Source of the DNA: Deltaproteobacteria bacterium
GTDB taxonomy: Bacteria > Desulfobacterota > GWC2-55-46
Direction of reading: 5' to 3'
Length of the DNA stretch: 64,000 nt
NCBI GenBank assembly: GCA_016219015.1
Contig: JACRCL010000005.1
Span: forward strand, 44,583 to 108,582
The first letter of the stretch is position 1. Each line of letters opens with the position of its first letter. The translations under genes and the position numbers were made by a program. The notes under the pieces are model-generated. The model saw only the letters and a program-made list of their open reading frames with translations, was not told the DNA's origin and made no database searches. This document shows, in pieces, positions 37,358 to 46,014 of this stretch.

Positions 37358-39508
37358 ATGCGGCCTCTCATAATATTCCTGCTGTCGGCCCTCCTTTTCG
37401 CGGCCATGCCCGGCGTGGCTATGCCCGAGGAGTTCAAGGGCGAGCTTTTCAAGACCACTTCGCCCGTGGACATCACGGCGGACTCCCTGAGCTACGACCA
37501 GGCCGCCCAGACCTACCACGCCATCGGCAACGTCGTAATAGTCCAGGACACCGTCATGCTCACCACCGAGGAGATAATCCTCGACATGGCGGCGGGCGTG
37601 GCCACGGCCAGGGGCAACGTCGAGATAGTCGATGAGGGCGGCAATACGCTTCGGGGCGAGAGGCTTACCTTCAACGTCAGGGACAAGACCGCCGTGCTGG
37701 CAAGGGGCAGGCTCTTCTACCAGAGGGACAACGTATACATAACAGGCGACCCCATCGAGAAGACGGGCCCGCAGTCCTACGCCGGCAGGAAGATAACCTA
37801 CACGACGTGCGACTGCGAGGAGGGCAAAAGCCCCGCCTGGAGCTTCAGGACGACCTCGGCGAAGATAACCGTCGGCGATTTCCTGACCGGCTGGAACGCG
37901 CGCTTCTACATCAAGGGCGTGCCGATACTCTACGCCCCGTACCTGTCGGTGCCGGTAAAGAGGGAGAGGCAGTCGGGGTTCCTACAGCCCAGGCCCGGGT
38001 ATTCGCGCCTGCGCGGCTTCGTGCTCGACAACTCCTTTTTCTGGGCGATCTCAAGGAACATGGACGCGACCTTCTACCTCGACGCCGAGACGAGCAGGGG
38101 CACGGGCGCAGGGACGGAGTACAGGTACATACGGACGCGCAAGAGCTTCGGCGAGATGTTCGCGTACTACTACCATGAAAAGGACATAGACCGGGTAAGG
38201 GAGTTCAGGCAGGGCGTCGACAACCTCTCAAGGCCCGAGAACGCGGGCAGCAACAGGTGGAGGCTCAAGCTGAACCACACGGAGCTATTCGACACGGGCC
38301 TGAAGTTCAGGGCGAACATCGACTTCGTAAGCGACGACGAGTTCTTCATAGACTTCGGCAAGAGCTCCCAGGAAAAGTCGCTCGAGTCGATCGAGAGCAA
38401 CATCTCTCTAAGCAAGAGCTGGTCGGCATACAGCCTTGTGGCGCAGTTCAGGCTCTTCAACAACCTCCTTACCAAGGACGACACGGCTACGCTGCAGAAG
38501 CTCCCCGAGGTAACGCTCACGGGCTCCGACAAGAAGATATTCAACACCCCCTTCTACCTCTCCTCCGAATCGTCGCTCGTAAACTTCGTCAGGAAGACCG
38601 GCCCCGAGGGGCAGAGGCTCGACGTCCACCCGAGGGTATCCCTGCCCCTGAGCCCCGGGGGGTACTTCGACCTGACCCCGTCGTTCGCGCCCCGCGCGAC
38701 CTATTACCTCGTAAAGGACCACCCGCAGGGGGACTTCAAGGACAGGTACCTGTACGACATAAAGGTGGACCTTACGACTACCTTCGTAAAAATATACAAG
38801 CCTGAGATCGACTCTCTCAAGGGCGTCATGCACACCATAAGGCCCCGGCTTACATACACGTACATACCGGAGGCCGTGCAAAGCGACCTGCCCTCCTTCG
38901 ACTCCGTGGACAATATCCAGCCCGCCAACAGCATAACCTACTCCCTTAACTCCATCCTCACGGGCAAGACCGTCGAGGGCGCGTCGAAGAGGTACTTCAA
39001 CTTCTTCTACCTCGACATAAGCCAGACCTACAATATACGGGAGGCCACGAGGAGGCTTTCAACCGCCGCGGACAAAAGAAAGCCCTTCTCCGACATCGCG
39101 GCTGAGCTTATCGTCAGGCCGAGCGAGCTGCTCACTTTTTCCGCGAAGGGCAAATACGACGTCTACGAGAGCAGGTTCAACAGCTATGACGCCTCGCTTA
39201 ACTGGCTCGACCGCCGGGGGGACACCTTCAACGCGGCCTACAGGTTCGTCAGGGGCGGGGCGAACTACCTCGAGGCCTCTGCCAGGGCCCGCCTGATGGA
39301 GCCGCTCGACCTGACATACCTTAAGAGGTTCTCTTTCGACGAGTACAGGTCGCTTGAGACCACGTACGGGACCGAGTACAGGCACCAGTGCTGGACGATG
39401 GCCCTCACCTACACCGAGAGGCTCGAGGAGAAGATAATCTACTTAACTTTCAATTTAAGGGGCCTGGGCAAGGTAGCGGGGATAAAGGGCAGGATAGAGC
39501 CTCAATAA
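37358..39508 (+). CDS. lptD: LPS-assembly outer-membrane protein
   Basis: 716 residues. A signal peptide (LIIFLLSALLFAAMPGVA) is followed by the OstA/LptA-like periplasmic domain (DITADSLSYDQAAQTYHAIGNV, about 35-140), then the LptD barrel (YFDLTPSFAPRATYYLV, TIRPRLTYTYIPE, SLNWLDRRGDTFNAAYRF). It inserts lipopolysaccharide in the outer membrane, so the cell is a diderm with LPS. The CDCEE segment near 150 holds Cys that could form disulfides. Confidence 0.92.
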   Translation: MRPLIIFLLSALLFAAMPGVAMPEEFKGELFKTTSPVDITADSLSYDQAAQTYHAIGNVVIVQDTVMLTTEEIILDMAAGVATARGNVEIVDEGGNTLRGERLTFNVRDKTAVLARGRLFYQRDNVYITGDPIEKTGPQSYAGRKITYTTCDCEEGKSPAWSFRTTSAKITVGDFLTGWNARFYIKGVPILYAPYLSVPVKRERQSGFLQPRPGYSRLRGFVLDNSFFWAISRNMDATFYLDAETSRGTGAGTEYRYIRTRKSFGEMFAYYYHEKDIDRVREFRQGVDNLSRPENAGSNRWRLKLNHTELFDTGLKFRANIDFVSDDEFFIDFGKSSQEKSLESIESNISLSKSWSAYSLVAQFRLFNNLLTKDDTATLQKLPEVTLTGSDKKIFNTPFYLSSESSLVNFVRKTGPEGQRLDVHPRVSLPLSPGGYFDLTPSFAPRATYYLVKDHPQGDFKDRYLYDIKVDLTTTFVKIYKPEIDSLKGVMHTIRPRLTYTYIPEAVQSDLPSFDSVDNIQPANSITYSLNSILTGKTVEGASKRYFNFFYLDISQTYNIREATRRLSTAADKRKPFSDIAAELIVRPSELLTFSAKGKYDVYESRFNSYDASLNWLDRRGDTFNAAYRFVRGGANYLEASARARLMEPLDLTYLKRFSFDEYRSLETTYGTEYRHQCWTMALTYTERLEEKIIYLTFNLRGLGKVAGIKGRIEPQ

Positions 39509-39529
39509 TCACCGAAGCCCATAGAGTTA

Positions 39530-39558
39530 TTGACACTACCCGCCTATTAAGTTACACT
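39530..39558 (+). promoter_or_regulatory. probable sigma-70 promoter before the zinc-ribbon receiver gene
   Basis: TTGACA (39530-39535), 17-base spacer, TACACT (39553-39558). Downstream, 39579-39630 contains an imperfect inverted repeat (tacaatc...ttgtcaaa / tttgac...gattgta), then repeat A6, before ATG 39752. Confidence 0.6.
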
Positions 39559-39658
39559 GCTTCTTACGCCTACAATCTGCGAGCTTGTCAAAAGCCTTTA
39601 AAATGGCCCATTTGACGGCGTGATTGTAAGAATTATAAGAAGAGAAATAATTATCGCT

Positions 39659-39738
39659 GGTTGCTGAAAAACCCGTGTACGCCGCAGTGACTAAGCTTTT
39701 GATGCCAACGAAGCAGATGGACTTTTTCAGCACGCCTG
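39659..39738. repeat. A-family repeat, degenerate (A6)
   Basis: ggttgctgaaaaacccgtgtacgccgcagtga ... gcagatggactttttcag; the left half is shortened and one arm end is changed (cacgcc). It lies in the leader of the gene at 39752. Confidence 0.75.
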
Positions 39739-39751
39739 ATAGAACGAGAAG

Positions 39752-40489
39752 ATGATGCCCCCTAAGAAAGAGCCGGTCGAGATACACTGCCCTGAATGCG
39801 GCACAGGCTTCAGGCTTTGGATACCAGCTCATGTCCTGAGCGAGTGGGAAAAGGGTTCCAGGATAAGCTGCATAAAATGCGGCGCTCAGTACCTGATAAG
39901 GAAGGACGCCCGGAAGGGTTTCGAGGTAGTCTCTCTTAAAAAGGCCGCTGCCGCTGCCCCGGCCCCCGCAAAACCAGCCGCGGCAAAACAGGCCCCGGCG
40001 CCGTCACCCTCCCCCGCGCCCGCCGTGAAGGCCCCTTTGAAAGCCCCGGCAATAAAGGCAACGGAGCCCCCTGAGCCCGAGGCGCAGGGCGCCGAGGCGG
40101 TCCTCATCGTAGATGACGACAGGCTCGCCAGGGAGATGGTCCAGCATTCTTTAAAGGACATCGGCATCAGGCTCATATCGACGAAGAACTCCACGGAGGC
40201 ATTGAGGATACTCCGGAGCGAAAACATAAGCCTCATCGTCACGGACCTCTACTTACGGAACCCGGCCGACCCGGACTCCCAGCTCGACGGAGAAGACCTC
40301 CTTAAAAAGGTCCAGGCCTCGGGGCTTACGGTCCCCGCCATAATAACGACCGGCAAGGACATCATAGACGACATAGTCCTCGACCCGAAGTGGTACGACC
40401 TGCGCGTAAAGGGGTTTATCCAGAAGGGGAACCCATTCTGGGCGGAGGAGCTGAAACTCAAGATAAAAGAAGTGATGTACAAGGACTGA
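39752..40489 (+). CDS. zinc-ribbon plus response-regulator receiver protein
   Basis: 245 residues. An N-terminal MJ0042-type zinc ribbon (CPECGTGFRLWIP ... CIKCGAQYLI, Cys14/17 and about 39/42) is joined by an Ala/Pro/Lys linker (about 65-110) to a receiver domain (VLIVDDDRLAREMV; phospho-Asp in VTDLYLRNP; Lys near the end in VKGFIQKG). There is no output domain, so it probably acts by protein contact. A second ATG directly follows the first; GAGAAG precedes. Partner kinase unknown. Confidence 0.85.
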   Translation: MMPPKKEPVEIHCPECGTGFRLWIPAHVLSEWEKGSRISCIKCGAQYLIRKDARKGFEVVSLKKAAAAAPAPAKPAAAKQAPAPSPSPAPAVKAPLKAPAIKATEPPEPEAQGAEAVLIVDDDRLAREMVQHSLKDIGIRLISTKNSTEALRILRSENISLIVTDLYLRNPADPDSQLDGEDLLKKVQASGLTVPAIITTGKDIIDDIVLDPKWYDLRVKGFIQKGNPFWAEELKLKIKEVMYKD

Positions 40490-40537
40490 AGGGGTTATCT
40501 CCGGACTGTTCGATCCCGAAACCGGAATAATGAAAAG

Positions 40538-40678
40538 CTACCTCTAAAAAATAGATATTTTTTCTGAGGTCAAGGAAGGGCGGAAATAAAAAGCGCAGCA
40601 TATGTTGTTAATATGTGAGCACTTTTATTTTCGACCTGACGCAGAGATCAGGAAAAAGAACATTTTTTAGAGGCAGCC
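40538..40678. repeat. B-family repeat (B3)
   Basis: Full-length copy: gctacctctaaaaaatagat ... acattttttagaggcagcc, with inner pairs tctgaggtcaaggaagggcgg / cgacctgacgcagagatcagg and aaataaaaagcgcagcat / gagcacttttatttt. It lies in the convergent gap between the receiver gene and folE2. Confidence 0.9.
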
Positions 40679-40686
40679 AGAAATGA

Positions 40687-40722
40687 AAATGCCCGCGGCT
40701 CATTGCGCCGCGGGCATTTTTT
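40687..40722 (-). terminator. bidirectional terminator between receiver gene and folE2
   Basis: AAAATGCCCGCGGC / GCCGCGGGCATTTTTT. T-runs on both strands; it lies 22 bases after the folE2 stop and after repeat B3 on the other side. Confidence 0.88.
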
Positions 40723-40743
40723 GTCCTTCGTTCTAACGCCCGC

Positions 40744-41541
40744 TCAGGGGCAAACGGCGGCGTGCTCCCCTCTTTCGAGGAAGGCGTAGGCGCTGTGGTT
40801 GTGGATAGACTCCATGTTCTCGGCCTCTACCCTGAACCACTTTACCTTCTTTATCTTCCCGAGGTTTATCGCCACCTCCCTCACCACGTCCTCGACGAAC
40901 ATCGGGTTGTCGTAGGCCTGCTCGGTGACGTACTTCTCGTCCACCCTTTTGAGGAGCGAGTACAGTGGGCTGGAGGCCGACCTCTCGACCCGGGCTATGA
41001 TGTCCTCTATCCAGACGAAGCCCTCGAAGCGGACGGCCACTTTCACGACCCCCCTCTGGTTGTGCGCCCCGCGCTCGCTTATCTCCTTGGAGCAGGGGCA
41101 GAGCGTAAGGACCGGCACTATCACCTCTATCATTATGTCCTTCTTGTCGCTCAGAGAGCCGGAGTATTTGCAGCGGTACTCCATGAGGCCCTTTGACTTC
41201 GACACGGGCGCGGCCTTCTCCACGAAATACGGGAACTCGACCTCGAGGTGGGCGGTTGAGGCGTTGAACCTCTTTTTCATCTTGGCGAGTATGTCGGGGA
41301 AGTTCTTTACGGTTATCTCGCCCCTGTGCTCGTTCAATATCTCCACGAACCTCGACATGTGCGTGCCCTTGAACTGGTGCGGCAGGTCCACGTACATGTT
41401 TATGGAGGCGATCGTATGCTGGAACCTGTTCTTCTTGTCCAGCACCACTATCGGGTAGCGGACGTCCTTGACCCCGACCTTGTCTATGCCTATGCGCCTG
41501 AAGTCAGGCTCGCTCTGCACGTCCCTCAGCACCTTTTTCAT
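40744..41541 (-). CDS. folE2: GTP cyclohydrolase IB
   Basis: 265 residues. COG1469/FolE2 type, a metal-flexible cyclohydrolase making dihydroneopterin triphosphate from GTP for folate and queuosine. Motifs: SINMYVDLPHQFKGTHMSRF, LTLCPCSKEIS with the catalytic Cys, and FRVEAENMESIHNHSAYA at the C-terminus. It overlaps queD by four bases; this pairing points to queuosine precursor synthesis. FolE2 replaces zinc-dependent FolE1 in many bacteria. Confidence 0.95.
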   Translation of the reverse strand: MKKVLRDVQSEPDFRRIGIDKVGVKDVRYPIVVLDKKNRFQHTIASINMYVDLPHQFKGTHMSRFVEILNEHRGEITVKNFPDILAKMKKRFNASTAHLEVEFPYFVEKAAPVSKSKGLMEYRCKYSGSLSDKKDIMIEVIVPVLTLCPCSKEISERGAHNQRGVVKVAVRFEGFVWIEDIIARVERSASSPLYSLLKRVDEKYVTEQAYDNPMFVEDVVREVAINLGKIKKVKWFRVEAENMESIHNHSAYAFLERGEHAAVCP

Positions 41542-41927
41542 TCGGGAAGAGTACCCTCCGGCTCGCAGTAAGAGGCCGAGGCGTCGTCCGACTCCCAGAC
41601 CCTGACCTTCTTTACCTTTATGTTGCCGTCGTTCAGTGACTTTTTAAGCTCGCCGTGGATGTACCTCGCGATGTTCTCGGCGGTGGCGTTCTCCCGGTCA
41701 AAAGGCGGTACCTCGTTCAGGTACTTATGGTCGAGGCGCTCTATCACCCTCTTAGCCTCCGTTTTAAGCCTCTTGAAATCCACGGCCATGCCCGTGTCAG
41801 AGAGCCTCTGGGCCGAGACGCTCAGCTCCACCCTCCAGTTGTGCCCGTGGAGGTTCTCGCAGGCGCCTTCATAGCCCCTCAGGTTATGGGCCGAGGAGAA
41901 CGACGCTTCTATGCTCAATTCGTACAT
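41538..41927 (-). CDS. queD: 6-carboxytetrahydropterin synthase
   Basis: 129 residues. Zinc ligands His14, His27 and His29 (SSAHNLRGY, ENLHGHNW) and catalytic Cys23 in GACENLHGH. Converts dihydroneopterin triphosphate to carboxy-tetrahydropterin for queuosine. First gene of the queD-folE2 unit. Confidence 0.93.
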   Translation of the reverse strand: MYELSIEASFSSAHNLRGYEGACENLHGHNWRVELSVSAQRLSDTGMAVDFKRLKTEAKRVIERLDHKYLNEVPPFDRENATAENIARYIHGELKKSLNDGNIKVKKVRVWESDDASASYCEPEGTLPE

Positions 41928-42005
41928 AATCCTTAGTTTACACGCCGGTGTCGCAAGAAATCAAGGGAAATAAGGGGCAGCGGCGCGGGGCCGTACCCTT
42001 TGCCC

Positions 42006-42083
42006 TTGACTTCGGCATGCGGCTGCGGCTATCCTTAATAAGTACGTAGCCGGCAGGCCGCGCCAAATGGCGCGGCCTGCCGG
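42006..42083 (+). promoter_or_regulatory. promoter and leader hairpin before the gene at 42117
   Basis: TTGACT (42006-42011), 18-base spacer, TATCCT (42030-42035). The predicted transcript then holds a perfect 15-bp GC stem (CCGGCAGGCCGCGCC / GGCGCGGCCTGCCGG, 42050-42083, loop AAAT) with no T-run. The hairpin ends 33 bases before the start codon. Confidence 0.5.
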
Positions 42084-42116
42084 TATCATATTACAGGTAG
42101 ATCGCACGGGGAAGGC

Positions 42117-42929
42117 ATGAAGCTTCTTTCAAGGTCCGCTGTGGCGCTCCTCGCGCTCGCGTCCTTTTTTTTATTTCAGCGCGCCGCGTCCGCGAGCGTC
42201 CCCGGCGTTGAGGTCCTGAGGCCCAGGGGGATATCCGTCCTCGCGCCCGTGACAGCTTTTGACGACTCCCACGCCGAGATATTCTCCCCCTTGAAGAGCG
42301 GGCCGCTGCACTTCTCGGAGTTCTACGGGATGATAAAGTCCGCCGGGAAAGAAGTGTCGATAAACAGGGACCCGATAACGCCGCTGGCCCTTGAGCGGGT
42401 CAGGACCTACATAATAGCCGGGCCCTCGATGCAGATTAAGCCCGATGAGATAGCGGCCCTCAATTCTTTCGTCGAGCGGGGCGGCAGGCTCCTTGTCCTA
42501 ATCCATGTCTCCGAGCCGGTGGCAAGGCTTACGGAATCGTTCGGCATAATAGTGTCTAATTTCGTATTGTCCGAGTCTAATGACACGATAGGGAATGAAC
42601 CGCAGGACTTCTTTGTGACGTCGTTTCTCCCCCACCCGGTAACCGAAGGGGTAAAGAGGCTCGCGTTTTACGGCTCATGGGCGCTCCTTCCCGAAGGGAG
42701 GTCATCGTCCGTGGCCGCCACGTCCGCGGGCTCATGGGCCGACACCGACGGCGACGGGCTGCGCGGGGAAGGCGAGCCTGAAGAGGCATTCTCCGTGGCG
42801 GCCGTGACGGAAAGGGGCCTCGGCAGGGTCGCGGTGATAGCCGACGACGCGCCCTTCACGAACCTCTTCATGAAAGAGGCGGACAACGAGCGCTTTGTAA
42901 AGAATATAATCAAATGGCTCGATGAGTAG
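42117..42929 (+). CDS. secreted DUF4350/GATase-like protein
   Basis: 270 residues. Signal peptide (ALLALASFFLFQRAASA); the rest has an alternating alpha/beta pattern with YIIAGPSMQIKPDEIAALNSF and GGRLLVLIHVSEP, as in the DUF4350 / glutamine-amidotransferase-like family that binds no known substrate. A stretch ADTDGDGLRGEGEPEE resembles a calcium-binding DxDxDG loop. GGGAAGG before ATG 42117. It may go with the ResB-like gene downstream. Function unknown. Confidence 0.6.
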   Translation: MKLLSRSAVALLALASFFLFQRAASASVPGVEVLRPRGISVLAPVTAFDDSHAEIFSPLKSGPLHFSEFYGMIKSAGKEVSINRDPITPLALERVRTYIIAGPSMQIKPDEIAALNSFVERGGRLLVLIHVSEPVARLTESFGIIVSNFVLSESNDTIGNEPQDFFVTSFLPHPVTEGVKRLAFYGSWALLPEGRSSSVAATSAGSWADTDGDGLRGEGEPEEAFSVAAVTERGLGRVAVIADDAPFTNLFMKEADNERFVKNIIKWLDE

Positions 42930-43020
42930 CAGGTTGCGGAAAAACGCAACCTGCTATGCAATCCATGGAAGGATTGCCAGATTGCGAGACAATAAAGTCG
43001 AGCAATTTGTGAGGCTTTGG

Positions 43021-43074
43021 CGAATTTACTTCGGCCAAGCCGTGGCTGAAAAAGTCCAGGATGGACTTTTTCAG
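43021..43074. repeat. D-type repeat end (D1)
   Basis: ttacttcggccaagccgtgg followed by a hairpin ctgaaaaagtcca-ggat-ggactttttcag. The hairpin arms are the same as the ends of A-family elements joined directly, so this may be an A-element with its middle deleted. It ends 12 bases before the ResB-like start. Compare D2 at 16896-16952. Confidence 0.6.
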
Positions 43075-43085
43075 CATGGTAGACT

Positions 43086-44111
43086 ATGAAGACCATCTGG
43101 AAATTTTTCTCCTCGGTTTACCTTACCGTGGCGCTCGCGGCCCTTGTCTGCATCGACGCGGCGTGGGGCTCGATGCTCGCCATGAAATACCCGCAGTTCT
43201 TCAGGAACCTCGACCAGGCCATACTCCTTCCCTGGCTCTCGTCCAAAGGACCCGGTTATCTGCCGCTTACGCTCTGGATATACGTCCTCGTTCTTCTGGT
43301 AGCCCTCTTCGCCGTGAATACCGCGGTATGCACGGCCGACAGGATATACGCGATAATAAAGGCGCACAGGCCGTGGCAGTCGTTCTTCCCGCATTTAGTC
43401 CATATCGGGTTCTTTATCGCCCTGCTCGGCCACCTCGCCGGAAGCGTCGGAGGCTTCAGGAGCTACGGGCACATGGTTTTCAAGGGGGACTCCATCCCGG
43501 TGCCGGAATCAAACGGGCTGTACCTGAGGCTCGACGGGGTCAAGGTGAAACAGACCCCTGAAGGCGAGCCCGAGGAGATAAAGACGGGCGTGACGCTCCT
43601 TAAAGACGGCTCCGAGATACTCTCGGACACCATAGAGATAAACGGGCCGCTCATATACAAGGGCATAGCCTTCTATCACCTCGACCAGGGGAGCTCCCCG
43701 GCAGGGCTCGTACTTGGCGTGGACGGGGAGGTGATAGAGGCGAAGTTCGAGGAGGGGTTCAGGACAAAAGACGGGACCGGGTTCAGGTTCGGGCCCATAT
43801 ACCCCGACTTCGCGATAGAGGAAGGCGAGCCTTTCTCGCGCTCCAACGAGCTGCGTAACCCTTACATAGAGATAAGGTCCGGAGGCGAAAGGGCCTTCCT
43901 CGACCTGAACGGCTCGGGCGCCAGGACCCGGCTTGGCGGGAAAGAGATAAGGCTCGAGGACTTCGTCATGACCGATTACGCGGTGCTCGCCATAAACAAG
44001 GACCCGGGGATATGGCTCATAATAGCGGGCTCGTCGGTGCTCGTTATCGGCATGCTGTTGCTGCTATTTTTCAGGGGCGGGCGCGCGGAGCTTGTAAGGC
44101 AGAAGGGTTAG
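43086..44111 (+). CDS. ResB-like cytochrome c biogenesis protein
   Basis: 341 residues. Membrane helices near 8-30, 60-85, 100-122 and 305-328; a large outside domain between the third and fourth. N-terminal IWKFFSSVYLTVALAALVCIDA and HLVHIGFFIALLGHLAGS are ResB/Ccs1 signatures. ResB works with ResA/ResC (CcsA) in System II haem attachment, which fits the many CXXCH proteins here. CcsA is not seen in the window. The ATG lacks a good ribosome binding site because a repeat ends just before it. Confidence 0.85.
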   Translation: MKTIWKFFSSVYLTVALAALVCIDAAWGSMLAMKYPQFFRNLDQAILLPWLSSKGPGYLPLTLWIYVLVLLVALFAVNTAVCTADRIYAIIKAHRPWQSFFPHLVHIGFFIALLGHLAGSVGGFRSYGHMVFKGDSIPVPESNGLYLRLDGVKVKQTPEGEPEEIKTGVTLLKDGSEILSDTIEINGPLIYKGIAFYHLDQGSSPAGLVLGVDGEVIEAKFEEGFRTKDGTGFRFGPIYPDFAIEEGEPFSRSNELRNPYIEIRSGGERAFLDLNGSGARTRLGGKEIRLEDFVMTDYAVLAINKDPGIWLIIAGSSVLVIGMLLLLFFRGGRAELVRQKG

Positions 44112-44216
44112 GGACTTTGTGTCCCCCTCTTTCATAAAGAGGGGATAGGGGAGATTATTTGAAGCGATTTCATAATCCCCCTTTCTCCCCCTTTAAAAAG
44201 GGGGAGATTAACGCCG
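44112..44216. repeat. C/T-rich dyads after the ResB gene
   Basis: Tandem palindromes ccccctctttcataaagagggg and ccccctttaaaaaggggg separated by a gattatttgaagcgatttcataatc dyad. A related ccctctttagaaaagagggg occurs at 61246-61267. These pieces resemble a common environmental repeat type and could also attenuate transcription into the next gene. Confidence 0.6.
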
Positions 44217-44259
44217 GGCAGCGGTTCAGTCAAGATACTCAATTCAGGAGGCATAAGTC

Positions 44260-45291
44260 TTGTTAGCAGAGCTTTTGATATTGTTCTTCTTCCTTATAGT
44301 CATCATCGCCGCAAGCGAGATATTCACCAACGCGATAGAATCGCTCGGCACGAAGCTCAACTTCTCGGAAGGGGTGACGGGGTCGATATTCGCCGCCGTG
44401 GGCACGGCCCTGCCGGAGACGATGGTCCCTCTCGTGGCCATACTCGGCGGGAATTCCGCGAAGGTCAGCGAGGAGGTCGGCGTCGGGGCGATACTCGGGG
44501 CGCCCTTCATGCTCTCGACCCTTGCCATGTTCCTCGTGGCCTTAAGCGCGTTCCACTTCAGGGGCAGAAGGAAGAAGAAGACCATCACACCGGAGCCCAC
44601 GGGGTTCAAGAGGGACATGGAGTTCTTCCTCTTCTCGTTCCTCCTCGCCTTCATGGTCGCCTTCACCCCGCACCAGTACAGGCTCGTAAGGGTCTTCGTG
44701 GCGCTCGTGCTCGTCCTCACATATTTCTATTACGTGCTCGAGACCGTAAAGGCGAGCGCGGCCCTCGTAAAGGACGGTCACGCCACCGGGGAGAGCAAGG
44801 CGCTATACCTTTCGCTCGTATTCAGGGAGCACATGTTCTTCGTGGTCCTCCAGCTCCTCCTCGCGGTCGCCCTCATAATAATAGGGGCGAAGGGGTTCGT
44901 CCACGGGGTAGAGGTCCTCGCGGATATCCTCCATGTGCCGGTAATAGCCCTTTCGCTCCTCATCGTGCCCATAGCCACGGAACTGCCCGAGAAGGTCAAC
45001 AGCATACTCTGGATAAGGAAGGGCAAGGACACCATGGCGCTCGGCAACATCACCGGGGCGATGGTATTCCAGGGCAGCTTACTACCCGCCATAGGGATAT
45101 TCCTTACGCCGTGGACGCTGAACATTACGGTTTTGACGAGCAGCGTCATAACCATCATGGCCGCCGTCTGGATATACCTGCTCGCGCTCAGGAAAAGGCA
45201 CATCTCGAGCCTTTCGCTTGTCTTGAACGGGGTGCTTTACCTGACCTTCGTCGGGATAGTCCTTTACATGATAGCCTCGGGTAAATCTTAA
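44260..45291 (+). CDS. Na+/Ca2+ exchanger-family membrane protein (CaCA)
   Basis: 343 residues with about ten membrane helices. Two alpha-repeats carry the ion-binding motifs: AVGTALPETMVPLVAI with GAILGAPFML, and VPIATELPEKVNSI with GNITGAMVFQGSLLP. Such proteins exchange Ca2+ or another cation for Na+ or H+. TTG start at 44260 with AGGAGG nine bases upstream. Its stop codon directly abuts repeat B4. Confidence 0.88.
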   Translation: MLAELLILFFFLIVIIAASEIFTNAIESLGTKLNFSEGVTGSIFAAVGTALPETMVPLVAILGGNSAKVSEEVGVGAILGAPFMLSTLAMFLVALSAFHFRGRRKKKTITPEPTGFKRDMEFFLFSFLLAFMVAFTPHQYRLVRVFVALVLVLTYFYYVLETVKASAALVKDGHATGESKALYLSLVFREHMFFVVLQLLLAVALIIIGAKGFVHGVEVLADILHVPVIALSLLIVPIATELPEKVNSILWIRKGKDTMALGNITGAMVFQGSLLPAIGIFLTPWTLNITVLTSSVITIMAAVWIYLLALRKRHISSLSLVLNGVLYLTFVGIVLYMIASGKS

Positions 45292-45379
45292 GGCTCCCTA
45301 TAAAAATTGTTCTTTTCCCTGATCTATGCGTAAGCGCGAAATAAAAATGGACCTATGCGCGCGCTTTTCAGAGGCAGCC
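45292..45379. repeat. B-family repeat, shortened (B4)
   Basis: ggctccctataaaaattgtt ... gcgcgcttttcagaggcagcc. Lacks part of the middle of B2/B3. It starts at the first base after the TAA stop of the exchanger gene. Confidence 0.8.
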
Positions 45380-45480
45380 TTACACCAAAAGATACACCCT
45401 CTATACCAAAAGGGTTAATTTACCCTACCAAACAGCACCGCCATATTATAAAATCCTTATTTTACAGTAAGTTAAGGATA

Positions 45481-45496
45481 TGGCACAGATTGTGCT
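45481..45496 (+). promoter_or_regulatory. sigma-54-type (-24/-12) promoter
   Basis: TGGCACagattgTGCT: GG at 45482-45483 and GC at 45494-45495 with the required ten-base interval; only one of the usual T positions is off consensus. It lies 53 bases before ATG 45549. The NtrC-type regulator at 22709 would be a candidate activator, but no upstream activator site was identified. Confidence 0.6.
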
Positions 45497-45548
45497 TTAT
45501 ATAAACGTTCAAAGCTTTACAAAAAAATTATTAAGGAGGCTTTACCAG

Positions 45549-45833
45549 ATGAAGAGAACTCTTATCGCCGCAACAGCCCTTTTCGCCGCGTTGTCCTTCG
45601 GCACACTTTCGATAGCCGGTGAGAAGGCCGCTGAGCCCGCCAAGGCAGCCCCGGCCGCGACAGCCCCGGCAGCCACAACGGCTCCCGCTGCAACAACGGC
45701 AGCGCCCGCCAAGGAAGTAAAGGCGAAAAAGAAGAAGAAGGCCGTGAAGAAGGACGAGAAGAAGACCGAAGCCGCTCCGGCCCCCGCCGCAGCCCCGGCT
45801 GCAGCGCCTGCCGCCGCCCCCGCAAAGAAGTAA
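45549..45833 (+). CDS. small secreted Ala/Lys/Pro-rich protein
   Basis: 94 residues. Signal peptide ending SIAGE, then a low-complexity body: Ala/Pro/Thr stretch, a lysine cluster (KAKKKKKAVKKDEKK) and a closing Ala/Pro repeat ending in KK. AAGGAGG precedes ATG 45549; an earlier in-frame start overlaps the promoter and is rejected. Strong initiation signals, a sigma-54-type promoter and a strong terminator suggest a regulated, well-expressed single gene. Function unknown; histone H1-like basic tails bind polyanions, which is only a guess here. Confidence 0.75.
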   Translation: MKRTLIAATALFAALSFGTLSIAGEKAAEPAKAAPAATAPAATTAPAATTAAPAKEVKAKKKKKAVKKDEKKTEAAPAPAAAPAAAPAAAPAKK

Positions 45834-45858
45834 GCGTTACAGGGACAGGCAAAACCTC

Positions 45859-45894
45859 AAGGCACCGCAATACTTTTGCGGTGCCTTTTTTTTA
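45859..45894 (+). terminator. intrinsic terminator
   Basis: AAGGCACCGCAA-tactt-TTGCGGTGCCTT followed by T8; closes the single gene at 45549. Confidence 0.93.
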
Positions 45895-45946
45895 TTGCAT
45901 GGCCCTCCCTCCCCCAAAGCGGACGACTTTTTCATCAGCCTCTCCC

Positions 45947-45975
45947 TTGACATCCTTCCATGCGGTACCTATTAT
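45947..45975 (+). promoter_or_regulatory. sigma-70-type promoter of the Hsp20 gene
   Basis: TTGACA (45947-45952), 17-base spacer, TATTAT (45970-45975). It gives a leader of about 33 bases with AAAGGAGG before ATG 46015. No CIRCE or sigma-32-type box is seen. Confidence 0.75.
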
Positions 45976-46014
45976 TTAAGTGGAAAGCAAAACCTGCTGA
46001 AAGGAGGTTTTAAG

